The notes beneath the pieces were generated by a model. That model saw nothing but the letters and a program-made list of their open reading frames with translations. It had not been told where the DNA came from and did not search any database. Below, one piece after another: positions 52,075-64,000 of a DNA stretch of 64,000 nt. Source of the DNA: Ciona intestinalis (Eukaryota > Chordata > Ascidiacea > Phlebobranchia > Cionidae); the NCBI RefSeq assembly GCF_000224145.3, contig NC_020176.2, forward strand, positions 2,594,792-2,658,791. Direction: 5' to 3'. Every line of letters starts with the position of its first letter. Position 1 is the first letter of the stretch. Made by a program: the position numbers and the translations under genes.

Positions 52075-55000
52075 ATGGAAAAAGATCAAGCAGGGGTTGG
52101 CTGGGGAAGGCTGGCGGCGTCAAGATTCGCAAAATCTCCAAAGGACATTCAAAATGAAATCCTAAAAGCGTTAGAAGGAAAATTACACGTAGATTTTCCC
52201 ATTCCATCGCCGGTAAGTTTTTGCTTTTAAAGTTTTTGGCACCAGTGAGTAATGCGTCCGTACGTTACCGATTAGGCTGGTGGAAAGTGTTCGAGGTTAG
52301 TAGTTGGGGGTTATTAGTTAGGGCTTAGTTTATAAGGGTTAGTGGTTTGCAGATAACATAGGGGAGAATTCTTCAATAGCACCGGTTTCTTTTTAAAGAT
52401 CGTAGCATAGTTGTTCCAGTTTTGGCATTGTCAAGCACAATACATTAAAGATGTAATTATGTGAATAAATTTTCTCACTAGCACCGTTTTCTTATTTAAG
52501 ATTCTAGCATAGTTTTCCCAGTTTTAGGATTGTCAAGCACAATATTATGACAAATTAAAGCTGTGATTATCTTTTAGTACTACTGTTTTAAAATACCTAA
52601 CTGTGTTTATTGTGAATATGATTTTCATAAAGCTTATTTTGCAGATTCTTATATAATTAAAGTATAAACTTTTTATCTTGAATCAAGTAATTTGTCACCA
52701 ATTCATATGAATTTGCTTGTCGCTCTCTTATTCACTACTGCATGAACATACACTAGATTGATATTGGTTTAGAATAAAATAATCAACCACAAAAAATGTC
52801 GGCGCCGTGGTATAGTGGTTAGCGCGCCTGCCTGTAANNNNNNNNNNNNNNNNNNNNNNNNNNNNNNNNNNNNNNNNNNNNNNNNNNNNNNNNNNNNNNN
52901 NNNNNNNNNNNNNNNNNNNNNNNNNNNNNNNNNNNNNNNNNNNNNNNNNNNNNNNNNNNNNNNNNNNNNNNNNNNNNNNNNNNNNNNNNNNNNNNNNNNN
53001 NNNNNNNNNNNNNNNNNNNNNNNNNNNCAAAGTAACATACATGGTAACTCGTAAGCTGGCACGAGGTGTTAAACCCGTGTTATATTGACTGTCGTTTTCC
53101 GGCCACGCGAGGATAAAATAAGTTACATTCAATGTGTAAAAACAATAATTATGCACCAGATTTTTAAGATTTTTTTTACTTTTTGTTTTTGGGTGATATT
53201 TGGGTGCTAGTTGTATTGAGTAAAATACCTGAACTAAATATGTTGGTACCAGATTAGGTTCGACATATTTTAAGGTTATTTTAAAACAGTATATTTATGA
53301 CTATAACTGTTTTCATTTGAATAAATTTTGGTCTACAATTACAAAGTTACTATTTTTTTCCAACAATCCTCCATTGTGACACAGGATTACTCACAATGGC
53401 AACGAATGTCTCTTCCCCCACCCCCCTCCACCCAACCTTCACCAACAAAATCCGCGTCTCATAAAAGTATTCGTTCGAAGAATCGGCCATTAACAGGTGT
53501 GTAAAACAATTTTTTTTCATTTAAATGTGAAAAATTTAAAAATATAATTAAAACTGCAGAGGCACAGTATTTTTTCAGACAAGTTTTAGTTAAAGTAAAT
53601 AAGATTGTAAATTAGGAAACTAGGCAATATATTAAAATGTTTTAGAGCATTGTAATGTTTTTTGAATGAGTTCAGTTAAGATAAGATACAGTAATTGTCA
53701 TATTTGTTTGTTTGTAGATACTTAGCATGAGGCAGATTTGAGAGAAACTATAATTCAGAAGAAAGCAGCTTTTTGTAGGAAAGACAAGGAAATTATTATT
53801 GAGATATAAAGTTGTTTTTAAGTTTTATGCAACGTCTTAGTTTGTCAACTGGTTAAGAGGGGTACAGTAAAAAGTAAAGTTTTTTAAGTACTGCTGTATT
53901 ACTATTATCCAGTAAAGTTATATTGAAATTTGAGCAAGGATGAGAAAAACTTTATTTGGTAGTGCAAATATGTTACAAGAATTTGGCAACTACTTCTATA
54001 ATGTATCTAAGTTATTTCCTGTTATCTTGCAGGGTAGGAATTAGGTTCAGTGCAGTAGAAATGTCAGTAAAACGAACTTGAAAATAATGTGATGTTATTT
54101 ATATTGTTATTTGTTGAGAAATAATAAAATAACATGAGCCACATTTCAATATCAAGCACTCACCATGCAGGCAGATCAATGAAATTAAGTAATTTGTTTC
54201 ATTATATTTAACTTTTTGTATTATATGGTCTCAAAATAGAGAATGAAATATTAACTGTAACTTGCTTTTATCCTCGCATTGCCTGAAAATGACAGTCGTT
54301 TTAACATTGGTGTTCTGTTTCATACACCTCGTGCCGGCTTACCAGTAACCATATATGTTACTGTACATATAGGTTATTTTCTATAACAGTTAAGTATATT
54401 TTTTTGAAGGTTTGAACCAAAACAAAGTAGTAATTATTTAAATGTCATGTATTTAAATATTAAATATATCTCCCCATATGAAATAACAGTTGTGTCATGC
54501 ATTGCAGCCAATAAACTAAAACTTAGTTTAAAACTTGTAATATTTTCCAAGGCACCAGTGGAACAACAGCTTGTTCCTCATTATGTTTGCATCCATGGAA
54601 TAAAAAGGAACCAGTGGTCGATCTTTCTGCTGAGATCGAAAAAACTCAACGGATATCAATCTTACATGCGAGGATAGAAGCAAGGAAAAAATCTTTAGAG
54701 CAATATACGTAAGTTGTGTGAAAAAAATAATTTGATTAAAAGCTATGGTTATTGCTGTATTATATAAAAGTGTGTCAATAATTTTGAAATAACTTGCAAA
54801 TGCTACAGCATAGTTGAATGTTTATATGTGGTCAACTATTGATTAAAATGGTGGTTTTTATACTTTTTAAAAATATAATAAAAGTATTTGAAGGTTCCTT
54901 TGTCAGTAGTATGCAAAGAACACTGGAGCACCCATAGGGGGAGGTGCCTTCCGTTTTTTTAGTACTTGGTTGTACTTTAAACAGGAGTGTTATTACTGCA

Positions 55001-57277
55001 GTGTTCTCATTTGAAATTATGAAGAAATAGCTTACACGCGATGCACCATATTTATTTTACAATGTTCGTTTTGTTTTCATGTAGCTATGCATTTGCCAAA
55101 GCATATATATATTACATAACAACATTTTAAAAATAGATCTAAAAAAAAATGTTATATATTGTGTCACACCTAAAATTTTTCATTTAAAATGAAATATTTA
55201 ATAAGCCTATTGTTCGTCCAATTTAGGAAACTGAAACAGGATCTCAAGTCAAATAACGAAGCTTTAAAACAAGAAATAATTTCTCGGGAAGACACAACGC
55301 ATGTTGGTGTTCGTAAGCTGCTGGAAAAATACGAGCGATACACTTCTGCTTCAAAAGTTTTAGAGAGGAATCATTCGAACCAAGTGGAAGCGGCACGGAA
55401 GGATCTGCAAACTAAAGCCGAAATGTTTGCAAATAATATATCAGGTGAATTGACTTAAATGAATGAAATTTTTTGTCTATTAGTCACAATAACGAAGAGC
55501 AAAACAAGTTTAAAAATCCGGAAAGACAGGTAGTAACGGTGAATCAATAGTTGTGAAAACACGCCTTTTAATAAAAAAAAAGAAATTAAAGAATTAAAGT
55601 TTTCGATAAAAGGCGTAACTGTAACAATATAATATAAGAAATAAACAGCATTTAATTAAACAATAATCAAATTGTGTGTAAAACGTCCTAAATATAGTAA
55701 AAAAAAATTTTGTTGCCATAACTTAGATTTATAGGTTTAATTTTTCTTGCAGAATTAGCAAATGAAGCAGAATACCTGGATGGTAAAGTTCAGTCTTATC
55801 TGTATGACTTACAGGTATTGTAGTGTATGAGATGTTGGTTTGAAATTAATCTTTGTTTTGTTTCAGGTGTTACGTACATACAAGGATAAGGAATACCCTG
55901 TGAAAGCAATGTGTATTGCTAAGCTTACCAATAATGTTGGGAACCTATCTACAGAACACAGGGTGGGTTTATGATAGTGTTGTAAGCTGTAGGTCAGTAA
56001 ATTGTGCATGGCAAAATTTGTACAAAAAAAGTATTTAACATTTTTGCAAAACTTTTACAAAAATCACGATTTAAATTCTCGATAATTTGCATTTGGGCCT
56101 GACACTGCATGCTTGACAATTGGACACTTATATTGTACCAATGAGAGATTGAGTTGCTTTTTTAATGTGTTTGCCCAAAGACACATACGCGTCAATGATA
56201 TAAGTATCAAGCATCGAATCTGCCATCCTTCATTTGATATGTAAGTACCACTTAGTCACGGCACAGAACATGTTTCCAAGCAGAGTGAGTTAGATCGTGG
56301 AGTTCTACAATCTCAACCCCACTTGCTTCGTGTAGAAGCACGTGACAGTGATGATAGACCTTGTAAAGATTAAACAGTTCAAATTTTCTTGACAGATATA
56401 AATGACAATTCTTTCCTATTTCGTACCCAAACGTTCATTAACAAAAACTTTGAATTGAAAGATGCAACTCGAAGAATTGAAGCGAATAATTAACGGTGAG
56501 CGGGGAAAGATGGAGGGCCACCATGTGACCAAAACACAAGAAATTGTCGGAAGTGCAGCCAGGAATGCCTTCGATTCTTGCACCTCTAGATCGCTACAAC
56601 AATTATCGAGGAAAAACCAAGTCTTAATGTACGAGATTGTACAGAATAAGCAAGTAAGTTGTTGCTTATAGGTAATGAGTAAATCTGGTTTACATCTAAG
56701 GTTGCATGTGTCCTTACAAAAAATCGAGTGAAATATTGTTTTGAAACTTGGATTGCTAAAGCTTTTCAAAGCTCATTTACCTGGACCTAATATTATGGCT
56801 GTTCCAAAAACGGTTAATGTATATTCCTATTGGTATGTTAAATAATACAAATGAATGATTGTAACTTGCTTTATCCTCGTATGGCCGGAAAACCACAGTC
56901 GTTATAACACAGGTGTTCTGTTTCATACACATCGTGCCAGCATTTTAAATTGGTATGCCTTAGTAATTATTTAGGCTACATCTGTTCTCCATGTACTATT
57001 CAACTTACCCTACATTGTACATAGGATATAGAAGAACTAAAGATAGTTGTTCAGCAACTGCAATATGAAGTAGACGCCCTTGCCAATATGAGAGAAACAA
57101 ATGTTAGAAAATTTGTATTTCCAGAGTTAAACATAATGGACAAGGCTACGTAAGTGCAAGGTTATAGACCTATAGTTAAGTATAAATATGGTGGCTAAGT
57201 TTTTTACACTACACAGGTGTCAACCAGATGAGGAAATATATTTGGACATTCCCAAACTACAACTCCTGCCAATTTAA
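52075..57277 (+). CDS. Coiled-coil protein of unknown function (possibly C20orf96-like)
   Basis: Nine exons, 52075-52212, 53385-53496, 54552-54708, 55227-55444, 55753-55814, 55867-55962, 56462-56653, 57025-57149 and 57217-57277, close in frame to 386 aa. The N-terminus MEKDQAGVGWGRLAASRFAK is followed by a Pro/Ser-rich linker (SLPPPPSTQPSPTKSASHKS). Exons 3-8 are almost wholly heptad-like: IEKTQRISILHARIEARKKS, LKQDLKSNNEALKQEI, LLEKYERYTSASKVLERNHS, DIEELKIVVQQLQYEVDAL. The end is a conserved-looking non-coiled tail: KFVFPELNIM, then CQPDEEIYLDIPKLQLLPI. Length and overall plan recall the vertebrate C20orf96 family, but I cannot confirm this. No enzymatic domain is seen. The tail faces the hexokinase 3' end 156 bases away on the other strand. 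Confidence 0.75.
52801..53130 (+). mobile_element. tRNA-derived SINE with a 190-base sequence gap, intron 1 of the coiled-coil gene
   Basis: It starts GGCGCCGTGGTATAGTGGTTAGCGCGCCTGCCTGTAA, a very tRNA-like box A head. After the N run (52838-53027) the 3' part follows: CATGGTAACTCGTAAGCTGG, CGTGTTATATTGACTGTCGTTTTCCGG, GCGAGGATAAAATAAGTTACATTC. The head is a SINE promoter, not a functional tRNA gene. Confidence 0.75.
54250..54375 (-). mobile_element. SINE 3' end, minus orientation, intron 2 of the coiled-coil gene
   Basis: GTAACTTGCTTTTATCCTCGC, GCCTGAAAATGACAGTCG, GGTGTTCTGTTTCATACACC and CGTGCCGGCTTACCAG are the SINE tail in reverse. Confidence 0.6.
56858..56955 (-). mobile_element. SINE 3' end, minus orientation, intron 7 of the coiled-coil gene
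   Basis: GTAACTTGCTTTATCCTCGTATGGCCGG, CAGTCGTTATAACACAGGTG and CATACACATCGTGCCAG match the reverse of the SINE tail. Confidence 0.6.
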
Positions 57278-57433
57278 CATATATACATCGCAAAAAATAT
57301 AAAAAAACTTTTAATGATAAATTTTGTTAAAATTTAAAAGCTTGCATATTTTGAAATCTCGATACAAGAACTTAAAACATTGCGAAATAATTTGCATATA
57401 AAACCAGTCAGCTATGATTGATTTGAAATATGA

Positions 57434-60400
57434 TTATTGCGTCACAATGTGTTGTATTCTGCTCTCTACTGCCGCGACAAGAGCCGCACCCCTGCCACTC
57501 CCATCTGTGGAAAGTTGGAAATCGATATTAAGTTCCGGCGCCAATCTATGGGTTGTGTTTATCAAAAGAGACTTGAACCTGGAAAAAAGGAATTGTTAGA
57601 AATTGTTTGTTATATTTTTCGCGACAAATTTTACTGACGAAGTGTTAAAAAGCTTATTATGGTCAGTTTTTTCAAATATAAAATTCTCTTGTTTTTTTTC
57701 GTAATGTTTTTTTTAACATAAACAGTTTAATATGAACAGAGGACATTTTACCTGTGTAAGGTCAAACAACTTGGCAAGAAATGGGACCTGAGATTTAGTT
57801 GCTTGTTCCTGTTACCCAGGGTGCTACAACCTTTAAGGTACCAGTCAAGTGTTTTGCTCCTTAAATGTTTTGCCCGATAACAAATATGCCTCCGTATTAA
57901 GCATTAAACCCTGTAGTCTTTGTTATGATGCAAGCATCTAACCATTGAGCCACAGCACTAAAAAAACGCAAAAAAAGGAAAAAATCTCACGTTGGGTGTT
58001 TTCGATATACGGAACCATCCACTCCTACCACTAGATGTCTCTGTCCCCTGTGTTCGATAATCTTGCGTGCAACAGCAATCACACCAATTGCACATAACGA
58101 CGCCGCTCTAATAGACAAGGATTCGCAAATCTAAAATGTTAACAATAACAGTTAGGTAAAACATGAAATTTAACATAACAACATAATTTTTTATTTATCT
58201 CTTTGGTTACAATAACGAAGTTTATTTTATTGAAACACCAAATAGAAGGAAATGAACAGAAAAAAGATAGTTGCAAAATATGCTATAGATAAAAAGTATG
58301 GGAAAGAGCATCCAATAAAAGTGTGAAGTATCAAGTAAGCATTACAAAAACATGACCAAAAAACAAAAGGTTAGTTTTTTTTATTAAATAATTAACCTTT
58401 CTCAGTTTCGTCATGTCTTCATCACTACAAGTCACCCCATACCCACGAAGATACTCCTGCATCATCTCATTTGTAAAGTGGGGTCTACATGGGTAAATGT
58501 AAAGTTTGCGTATATACAATATTCCTATTTATTTTTGAAAATGTCTGTAGTACCCAATGGTACAAAATTCAAAACCTTGGCTACAGTTATCGTTCATGCT
58601 ATAATACAAAGAAAAATCAGTAAAAATAAGTTAGTAAATATATTTATTTTTGTTTACATGTACTGTTTTAAAAGCAGGATCGGCAGTGAATTTTTTACAC
58701 TGCATTAATCAGTAAAAGAAATTTGTTCACAAAAATGTGTATCTAACTATCAATGTCTATACTTACTGTAATATCTGCGACACAAACGCCGTCGAAAAAC
58801 CTGATTTGTAAAACAGACTGTTGCTATCAATGGATTGGAACAAATGACCTTTATTAGAAAGGTCAACAATAATAAGACGTGCTAACTCCCCCATGTACAT
58901 TCCACTAATCATCTTTTCAAAACTGAAAATATTTTAAAATGTTAAATTAATAAACTTTATGTCTACTTTTATTGCCATAATTTAAACCTGGTATCCTTTA
59001 TTATATATTGTCTGGCATATTATACTTGTGTTTTTGATTTAATGGCAAAAGTTTTGCGGACTTCATTATGATGTCCTATTCAGATCGTCCTTATCAGGAT
59101 TATATGATACTCAAATACAAGTATATATAATAAAATTACACAACAGCATTTTTACATTGTTACAAATTTTTTTAACAGGTATTTTTTTGACTGATAAGGT
59201 CTGTTGCATTGATCCAGTTCGTCTAAACAACCTTGTGAGACAAAAAAAAGTACTGTTAAAATAACAAATAAAAGTCCGGTTAAAAATGTAAAAAAAAACA
59301 ACATTTTGTAAAATTCAGTGTTACTCGAATAAGAACTCACATATGTTGCCCCACGTTTGGCGAATTCCTATCAATATCGATATCGTAACTTGTTTTGATT
59401 TCATCCAAGGCACCACTGTTGTCACCAAATGCCCCCCACTCTGTGTTAATGCACATTTCCCCTTCTAACGTCTTGTGATTATTAAGTAGTTCAATGTTAG
59501 ATTGAGCTTCCATGTAACACATGTTGGTGCCTGTGCCTGGTGTATAAGAATATTATTATACTCAAGTATTAATAGACATATATCCCAGGTGTTAGCTGAA
59601 GAACAGAATCTCTATTATTGAGTGTCTATATACTGCCTCTGGGTTATAGATGGTAGCACTTTTGGATTTGGAGTAATAGACCTACGCCTACATTTATGTA
59701 TGGCTGATAATTTGGACAACCCATTAGTGGCCACTGGTTTGGACTAATTGTGTGTGTTTTAAAAATGTTTAACAACTGTTATTTTGTCGCTATACCCTGT
59801 CTTATAAGTTTTATCTTTTTTTGCCATAATCAAGAGAGTAAGTTATCATTATAAAACCTGCAAAATAATATAGATGAACACAAACTGGCTTAAAAATCAC
59901 CCACCTACAATAAGACCCATGCAAGTATCATGATGGTCAAATGCACAAGACACCAAAGTACCAACCGTATCATTTACAACAGTTGCCATGATTTTCAACT
60001 CAAAGTTCTGAAAAAAAAAATGTTTTTTTTTTTTTATTTTATTTACATTTTTATTTCTCGAGGGTAAAGTGGATGCAAGATCCTTTTTCCAAGAATGCAG
60101 TTATACACTCATAGTTGTCAAACACATCCCAGGCAACCCTAAGGTATATGCTTTTTACTGATACCAATTTTATCTTTAGTATTTACAATAATAAAGTCTA
60201 GCTGAAAACAAAGTGAAACGCAACAGTCATTAAAAACAAGAACTTTTAAATTTAGAAAGTTTTATGTTCAGGTAATAGATCAGATTAAAAAAACAGATTT
60301 AGGTTGTGTAGTGTTAATACTTTGTTTTAAGAAAAATTATGTCAAACATGGAAGTAAGGTTTGTTTACAAGAAGTATCGTGCGTGATGTAGTGTGATGTC

Positions 60401-62667
60401 ACTTCCTATAAGTTTCAGACAAAAAATGAACTGTTTGTCATGATGATTATTACGTAATAATTTTATTTTGATTTTGTACCAAAATTTACTTTTTGACTTT
60501 GTGTTCAATATAATGTCAATACATTTCAAAACAAGTTACTTATAATTGTTGGATTGTAAGCAAAGGAAAACTATTTCAAAATTGTTCATAGTATACCCAA
60601 AAGTTATTTTTAACCATATTAAAGTGATTTAAACTAAGCTATGAACTTATTTTTATTGCATATTATAATCTGTTTCCAAAAAATTGAAACTATATTTCCT
60701 TTATAATATATATATAAAAAGTTTTATTTATTAAAATTGCGTTTTTCTCACCAAACATCTGATTTTAAACTTTCGATTAATCGCATCGTTAAGTAATTGA
60801 CCAATATCCTCTCCCACAACTCCTGTGGCTGTGAAACCTTTCGACCAATTCACTAAAATTGTCTGAAAGTAACAAATATAAAAGTAAGCTGTAACTACAA
60901 ATACACCAGTTAGTATTGGGTGTGAGCAGAAATAGTTGCACCTTGGGTGTTGGGGTTAATAGACATTTAACTGCAATTGCGTCAACCCAGTTTTCACTAA
61001 TTGGTTGTCTAAATTGTCAGCCACAAAAAAATAATCATCTACAAAGTTACATACCTAGTAAGTCATAAACTGGCACGAGGTGTATAAAACAAAACACCCA
61101 AGTTATAACGACTGTCGCTTTCCCGTTTCCGCAAAATAAAGTAAGTTACACAAAACAATGCAATCAACAGGAATTTCAAACCTGTTTTATTCCAAGATTT
61201 TTAGTTGGAAAAGAGAAAGTGAATCCGATTGGAAGCAGTTGACACATCATGTCCCTTTCAACCAAGAAGTCCCACAGACAGTTAACCATATGGTCGAACA
61301 ACTGGAAACAGTGGTAGGTTGAATCAATATAAACTTTGTATAAAGCAACCATTGTGTTTGTAATGAAATATTAAAAAAATATATATATATTTTAAAATAG
61401 TACCTTTTCTATTTATCTTTCTGTGTATCTGATGTTTTGGTGCATAATTAATAGCCTTGTTTGTTTTAGAGGTCAGTATTGTAAGCAGTAATGAATAAAA
61501 TAAAAGGGATGAATTCTATATAGATAAGGTCGTTTGGACCTAGGATCAATTTTTGTTGGGTAAGACCCAATTTTTGGTGGGTAAGAATTGTGGGGCAGTG
61601 CCTGGTCCCTGCCAAATGTAAATAAGGTCGCTATCTTAGTCGCTTTTCACCTGGGTGCCTGTCCCAGTCATAAGCTCATTTGAAATTGCATAAACTTGGT
61701 TGTCCATTTGTATTTTAGGGGAATCTCCAGATTGGATCTTGACCAAGATAATCCTAAAGTTTGTTCCCCCGAGATCCAATGCCAGGAATTCACCGTTTTC
61801 TGTGAAATATTTAATTTGAAATGTTAACTTGGTAAGGAACACAGCCCACTTTGTTGATACATATTTCATTACTTAATACTTTTACTGTACAGATAAAGAT
61901 ATATATTTTAGGTATTCCATAGTATTTAAGCACTTGCTTTGTAACCAAATGGTATGGGTACAGGTTAAAGGTTTTATACTGCTAATATTGTGGAAATTGT
62001 GTGCCCTGGGAAAGACACATGATAATTGCTCTAATCCAGCGGTCCCTAATGGGTTGTCTAAATTACCAGCTATACAGATAACAATCACCCATAAAATTAC
62101 ATACATGGTATATGGTAACTCATAGGCTGCCACATTCATGCACTTATTGGGACCCTGTCACCTTTCAGTAAAAATTTACCTGATCCATCAGGGGTACTTG
62201 TAACGAACGAAGGCAACATCTTAATCTCGGCTTCGTCATTCGTGGATTGGTGAAGACCTCTCACAAGCTCCTGCGACATCTTGGAGGATAACCTCATGAG
62301 ATGATCATCCGATAAAGAAAGAGATTCAATCACGTGATCCACCTAAGGTGATGGTGTGTTAGTGGATGTTAAACTGATGCATTTGTAATTTAAGTGCTGG
62401 TAGTTCAAATGCATGTTACACCTTAACATTGAGCATAAGGTGTATGAATGCACCATGTGTGTCTGGGTGTATAAGAAATGACACATGTTATAACTCGACA
62501 GTGAGCATAAGGTGTATGAATGCACCATGTGTGTCTGGTGTATAAGAAGATGCCTATGTTGTAACTCAACAGTGAGCATGAGGTTATGAATACACCATGT
62601 ATTTCTGGTGTATAGGAAGACACTAATGTTGTAATATATTAATTGAGTAAACTTAAGTATTCTTACC
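57434..62667 (-). CDS. Hexokinase, single-domain (~50 kDa, glucokinase-type size)
   Basis: Phosphorylates glucose to glucose-6-phosphate. Ten exons close in frame: 62180-62342, 61651-61799, 61182-61301, 60752-60862, 59905-60007, 59341-59536, 58767-58922, 58397-58484, 57991-58130 and 57434-57578, giving 456 aa after the start. Motifs in order: [28 protein letters not shown] (phosphate 1), [13 protein letters not shown] and [11 protein letters not shown] (sugar binding), [11 protein letters not shown] (catalytic Asp), [64 protein letters not shown] and [12 protein letters not shown] (adenosine). All catalytic and sugar contacts appear intact. There is one hexokinase module, not the duplicated 100-kDa form. 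The start is unsure: an ATG exactly at a good donor (62669-62667, ATG|GTAAGA) would leave only Met in exon 1. The minus-strand ATG near 63389 (MLPYHKQI then GTATTT) is an alternative. Confidence 0.92.
57860..57962 (-). mobile_element. tRNA-like SINE head, minus orientation, in the hexokinase 3' terminal intron
   Basis: The reverse complement reads GTGCTGTGGCTCAATGGTTAGATGC, then ACAGGGTTTAATGC, a degraded tRNA-like head of the local SINE. The body is missing. Confidence 0.5.
60930..61155 (+). mobile_element. SINE body, hexokinase intron
   Basis: GCAATTGCGTCAACCCAGTTTTCACTAATTGG, TCTAAATTGTCAGCCAC, GGCACGAGGTGTATAAAAC and GTTATAACGACTGTCGCTTTCCCG are the SINE body and tail. It is antisense to the hexokinase gene. 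Confidence 0.65.
61935..62138 (+). mobile_element. SINE fragment, hexokinase intron
   Basis: GGTTTTATACTGCTAATATTGTGG, GGTCCCTAATGGGTTGTCTAAATTACCAGC and CATGGTAACTCATAGGCTGCCAC follow the SINE order; the extreme 3' end is lost. It abuts the hexokinase exon at 62180. Confidence 0.6.
62431..62640. repeat. 71-72-bp tandem repeat, three copies, hexokinase first intron
   Basis: Units start at 62431, 62503 and 62574 with GAGCATAAGGTGTATGAATG or a close variant, each with ACCATGTGTGTCTGG in the middle and ATGTTGTAACT near its end. The copies are progressively diverged. Repeated open frames across them are an effect of the repetition. Confidence 0.85.
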
Positions 62668-63581
62668 ATAATACTGGTTGTTCAAATCCAATTAAGAAAT
62701 AATTTGTTTAAATTACATAAGTGCGACCTGAAAAGGAAAATGCCGTCAAATATGATGTTACACGCGATGTAACGACGGCACACATGCTGCAATGAAGTCA
62801 GATACAATTTAGACTTGCTGTATTACATCTCTTCCGTAAAAGTCACAACGACTAGTACTGAGCTAAATCCCCAATACTTGCAAACATATTTAACCTGAAC
62901 TGCTGATTTACTTAAACGTGCCGTTAAAAATTCGTAGCTTTCAGGTTCGCATGGCCGCGTACACACATACTGCATTTGAACAACAATGTCAGGTTAACTA
63001 CCTATGAAACAGCCTACGTTTGACTTGGGTTTTCGTTATAATAAATTCTTACTTAATATGGTGGTTAGGATTTAAACAAATTCCTACGCCTAAAAGTTAG
63101 CGTACGCGTCTAGCAGAATGCAGCACGAATGACAATGCAAAAACCGCAACTACATGCTACAACACAGGACAACATTTTATCACGGTTTATGTTGTTTTAC
63201 CGTTATTGTGTGAGAGAGCCTTTTTCTTTGCTTTAAGCGCAAATTCATGAACGCTAGATTTGGTCAACGTATTTGGTCAAGTATAATTCTTTGGAAACGA
63301 TAAAATATAGTTATGGACGCACAATTTCGAAAAAGGCAGGATTAAGTCAGTTTCCAACAAATACTATTTGTTTATGGTACGGCAACATGGCTTTGTTTAC
63401 AAAATGACGTCATTCGCGGTATGCTCTTTATACAAAAGTGCTAGATAGCGTTGTATGACGATGATAAGACACACATTCTTAATAAATTGCGTCGTTAATG
63501 GAACTAACTATAATAAGAATTCATAGGTTTTTATTAGCGACCTTATGTACACTGGCAGGTTTTAAAACTTTATATTTTGAT

Positions 63582-63672
63582 ATTTTTACGAAGATCAACA
63601 ATACTGACATTGGCAATTCTATTTTTAGAGAGCTATTTTTACGAAGATCAACAATACTGACATTGGCAATTC
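63582..63672. repeat. 52-bp-period direct repeat, two copies
   Basis: ATTTTTACGAAGATCAACAA, continuing through TGACATTGGCAATTC, occurs at 63582 and again at 63634, separated by a short unique spacer. The repeated 38 bases are identical. Confidence 0.8.
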
Positions 63673-63713
63673 AATAATTTCGTTTTTTTATTTTTTTTAA
63701 ATAAAAAAACGAA

Positions 63714-63904
63714 TATAGTAGGGTGGGGGAAGATGGGACACATTTTCATTCTCTTTATCTTGTCCCATTTGGTATAAACAGAGAACAGAATTATAAAACC
63801 GTATCTTCACGACTCCCATATACTGCTGTCAATTGTTAAAAAAGAGATAAGGATATTTGGATTTCATGTGCTAAACATGTCCCATATTTCCCCAACCTAC
63901 TATA
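63714..63904. mobile_element. TATAGTAGGGTGGGGGA MITE at the right end
   Basis: TATAGTAGGGTGGGGGAAGATGGGACAC at the left and ATGTCCCATATTTCCCCAACCTACTATA at the right. The interior shares ACTCCCATA...TGTCAATTGTT and TATTTGGAT blocks with the other copies. Confidence 0.85.
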
Positions 63905-64000
63905 TAATAAGCAGCAGAACAGTATAAATCACTCTTCTATAGATAGCGGCAATTATTATCATTTCCATGCACACAAAATTATGAGACCCATGCACACATA

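Larger units (their letters stand above)
62668..64000. other. 5' flank of hexokinase and right end of the window
   Basis: No further gene is supported. It holds an octamer TGACGTCA at 63405-63412, a 52-bp tandem duplication at 63582-63680 and a MITE at 63714-63904. The true hexokinase promoter may be near 63.4 kb if the alternative first exon is used. Confidence 0.4.

Noticed and set aside
52801..52837. tRNA-gene-like sequence GGCGCCGTGGTATAGTGGTT...
   Set aside because: It is the head of a SINE: followed after the gap by the shared SINE body and tail, and similar heads occur at 37.2, 45.2 and 46.7 kb.
62343..62669. 108-codon minus-strand open frame upstream of the hexokinase exon
   Set aside because: Its repetitive sequence (three copies of TWCIH-like words) comes from the 72-bp tandem repeat in an intron; the only part that may be coding is its initial ATG.

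Overview
The window is animal nuclear DNA, almost certainly from an ascidian tunicate of the genus Ciona. Evidence: AT-rich and compact; split genes with many short GT-AG introns; animal-type orthologues throughout; a dispersed palindromic MITE with ends like TATAGTAGGGTGGGG, which I recall as abundant in Ciona; a tRNA-derived SINE; and AG acceptor-like sites just upstream of several start codons, as expected where spliced-leader trans-splicing is common. The genus call rests on recall, not a search. All exon models were built by hand: splice sites were chosen so that intron phases close and the protein matches the family. There are three runs of N (33586-33635, 36348-36397, 52838-53027) and one single N (33562).

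Layout. 146-1065 (-): 5' part of a canonical poly(A) polymerase, running off the left edge. 1986-3176 (+): NOB1. 4780-6844 (-): ZIP zinc transporter of the ZIP1/2/3 group. 6845-11757: long region without a convincing gene (one 59-codon ORF, a foldback element, a 48-bp minisatellite). 11758-14630 (+): WDR25, with an apparent one-base frameshift. 14847-17499 (-): PEX13, tail-to-tail with WDR25. 18072-19709 (-): single-exon VPS45. 20891-21792 (-): unrecognised secreted Gly-rich repeat protein with a 20-nt exon. 23428-25155 (+): FKBP2. 25847-28190 (-): ELOVL4-like elongase. 28898-29692 (+): TPGS1. 29985-31769 (+): membrane-anchored stand-alone methyltransferase resembling the C-terminal domain of OvoA. 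32683-47296 (+): 27-exon MadBub checkpoint kinase (BUB1/BUBR1 ancestor type). 47862-51303 (+): AIFM2/FSP1-like oxidoreductase. 52075-57277 (+): coiled-coil protein of unknown function. 57434-62342 and upstream (-): about 50-kDa glucokinase-type hexokinase.

The genes are unrelated housekeeping loci rather than a pathway. Two themes stand out. First, mobile DNA is unevenly placed: it is sparse in the compact left half and dense in introns from about 33 kb on. It includes three hAT-type non-autonomous elements with perfect 8-bp target duplications (11964-12251, 33047-34161, 35914-37040). Two of these share their interior in opposite orientation and bracket MadBub exons 2-5. Second, three genes have unusual architecture: the single undivided MadBub with KEN boxes, GLEBS and an intact-looking kinase; the TM-anchored OvoA-C-like methyltransferase; and the lineage-specific-looking Gly-rich secreted protein.
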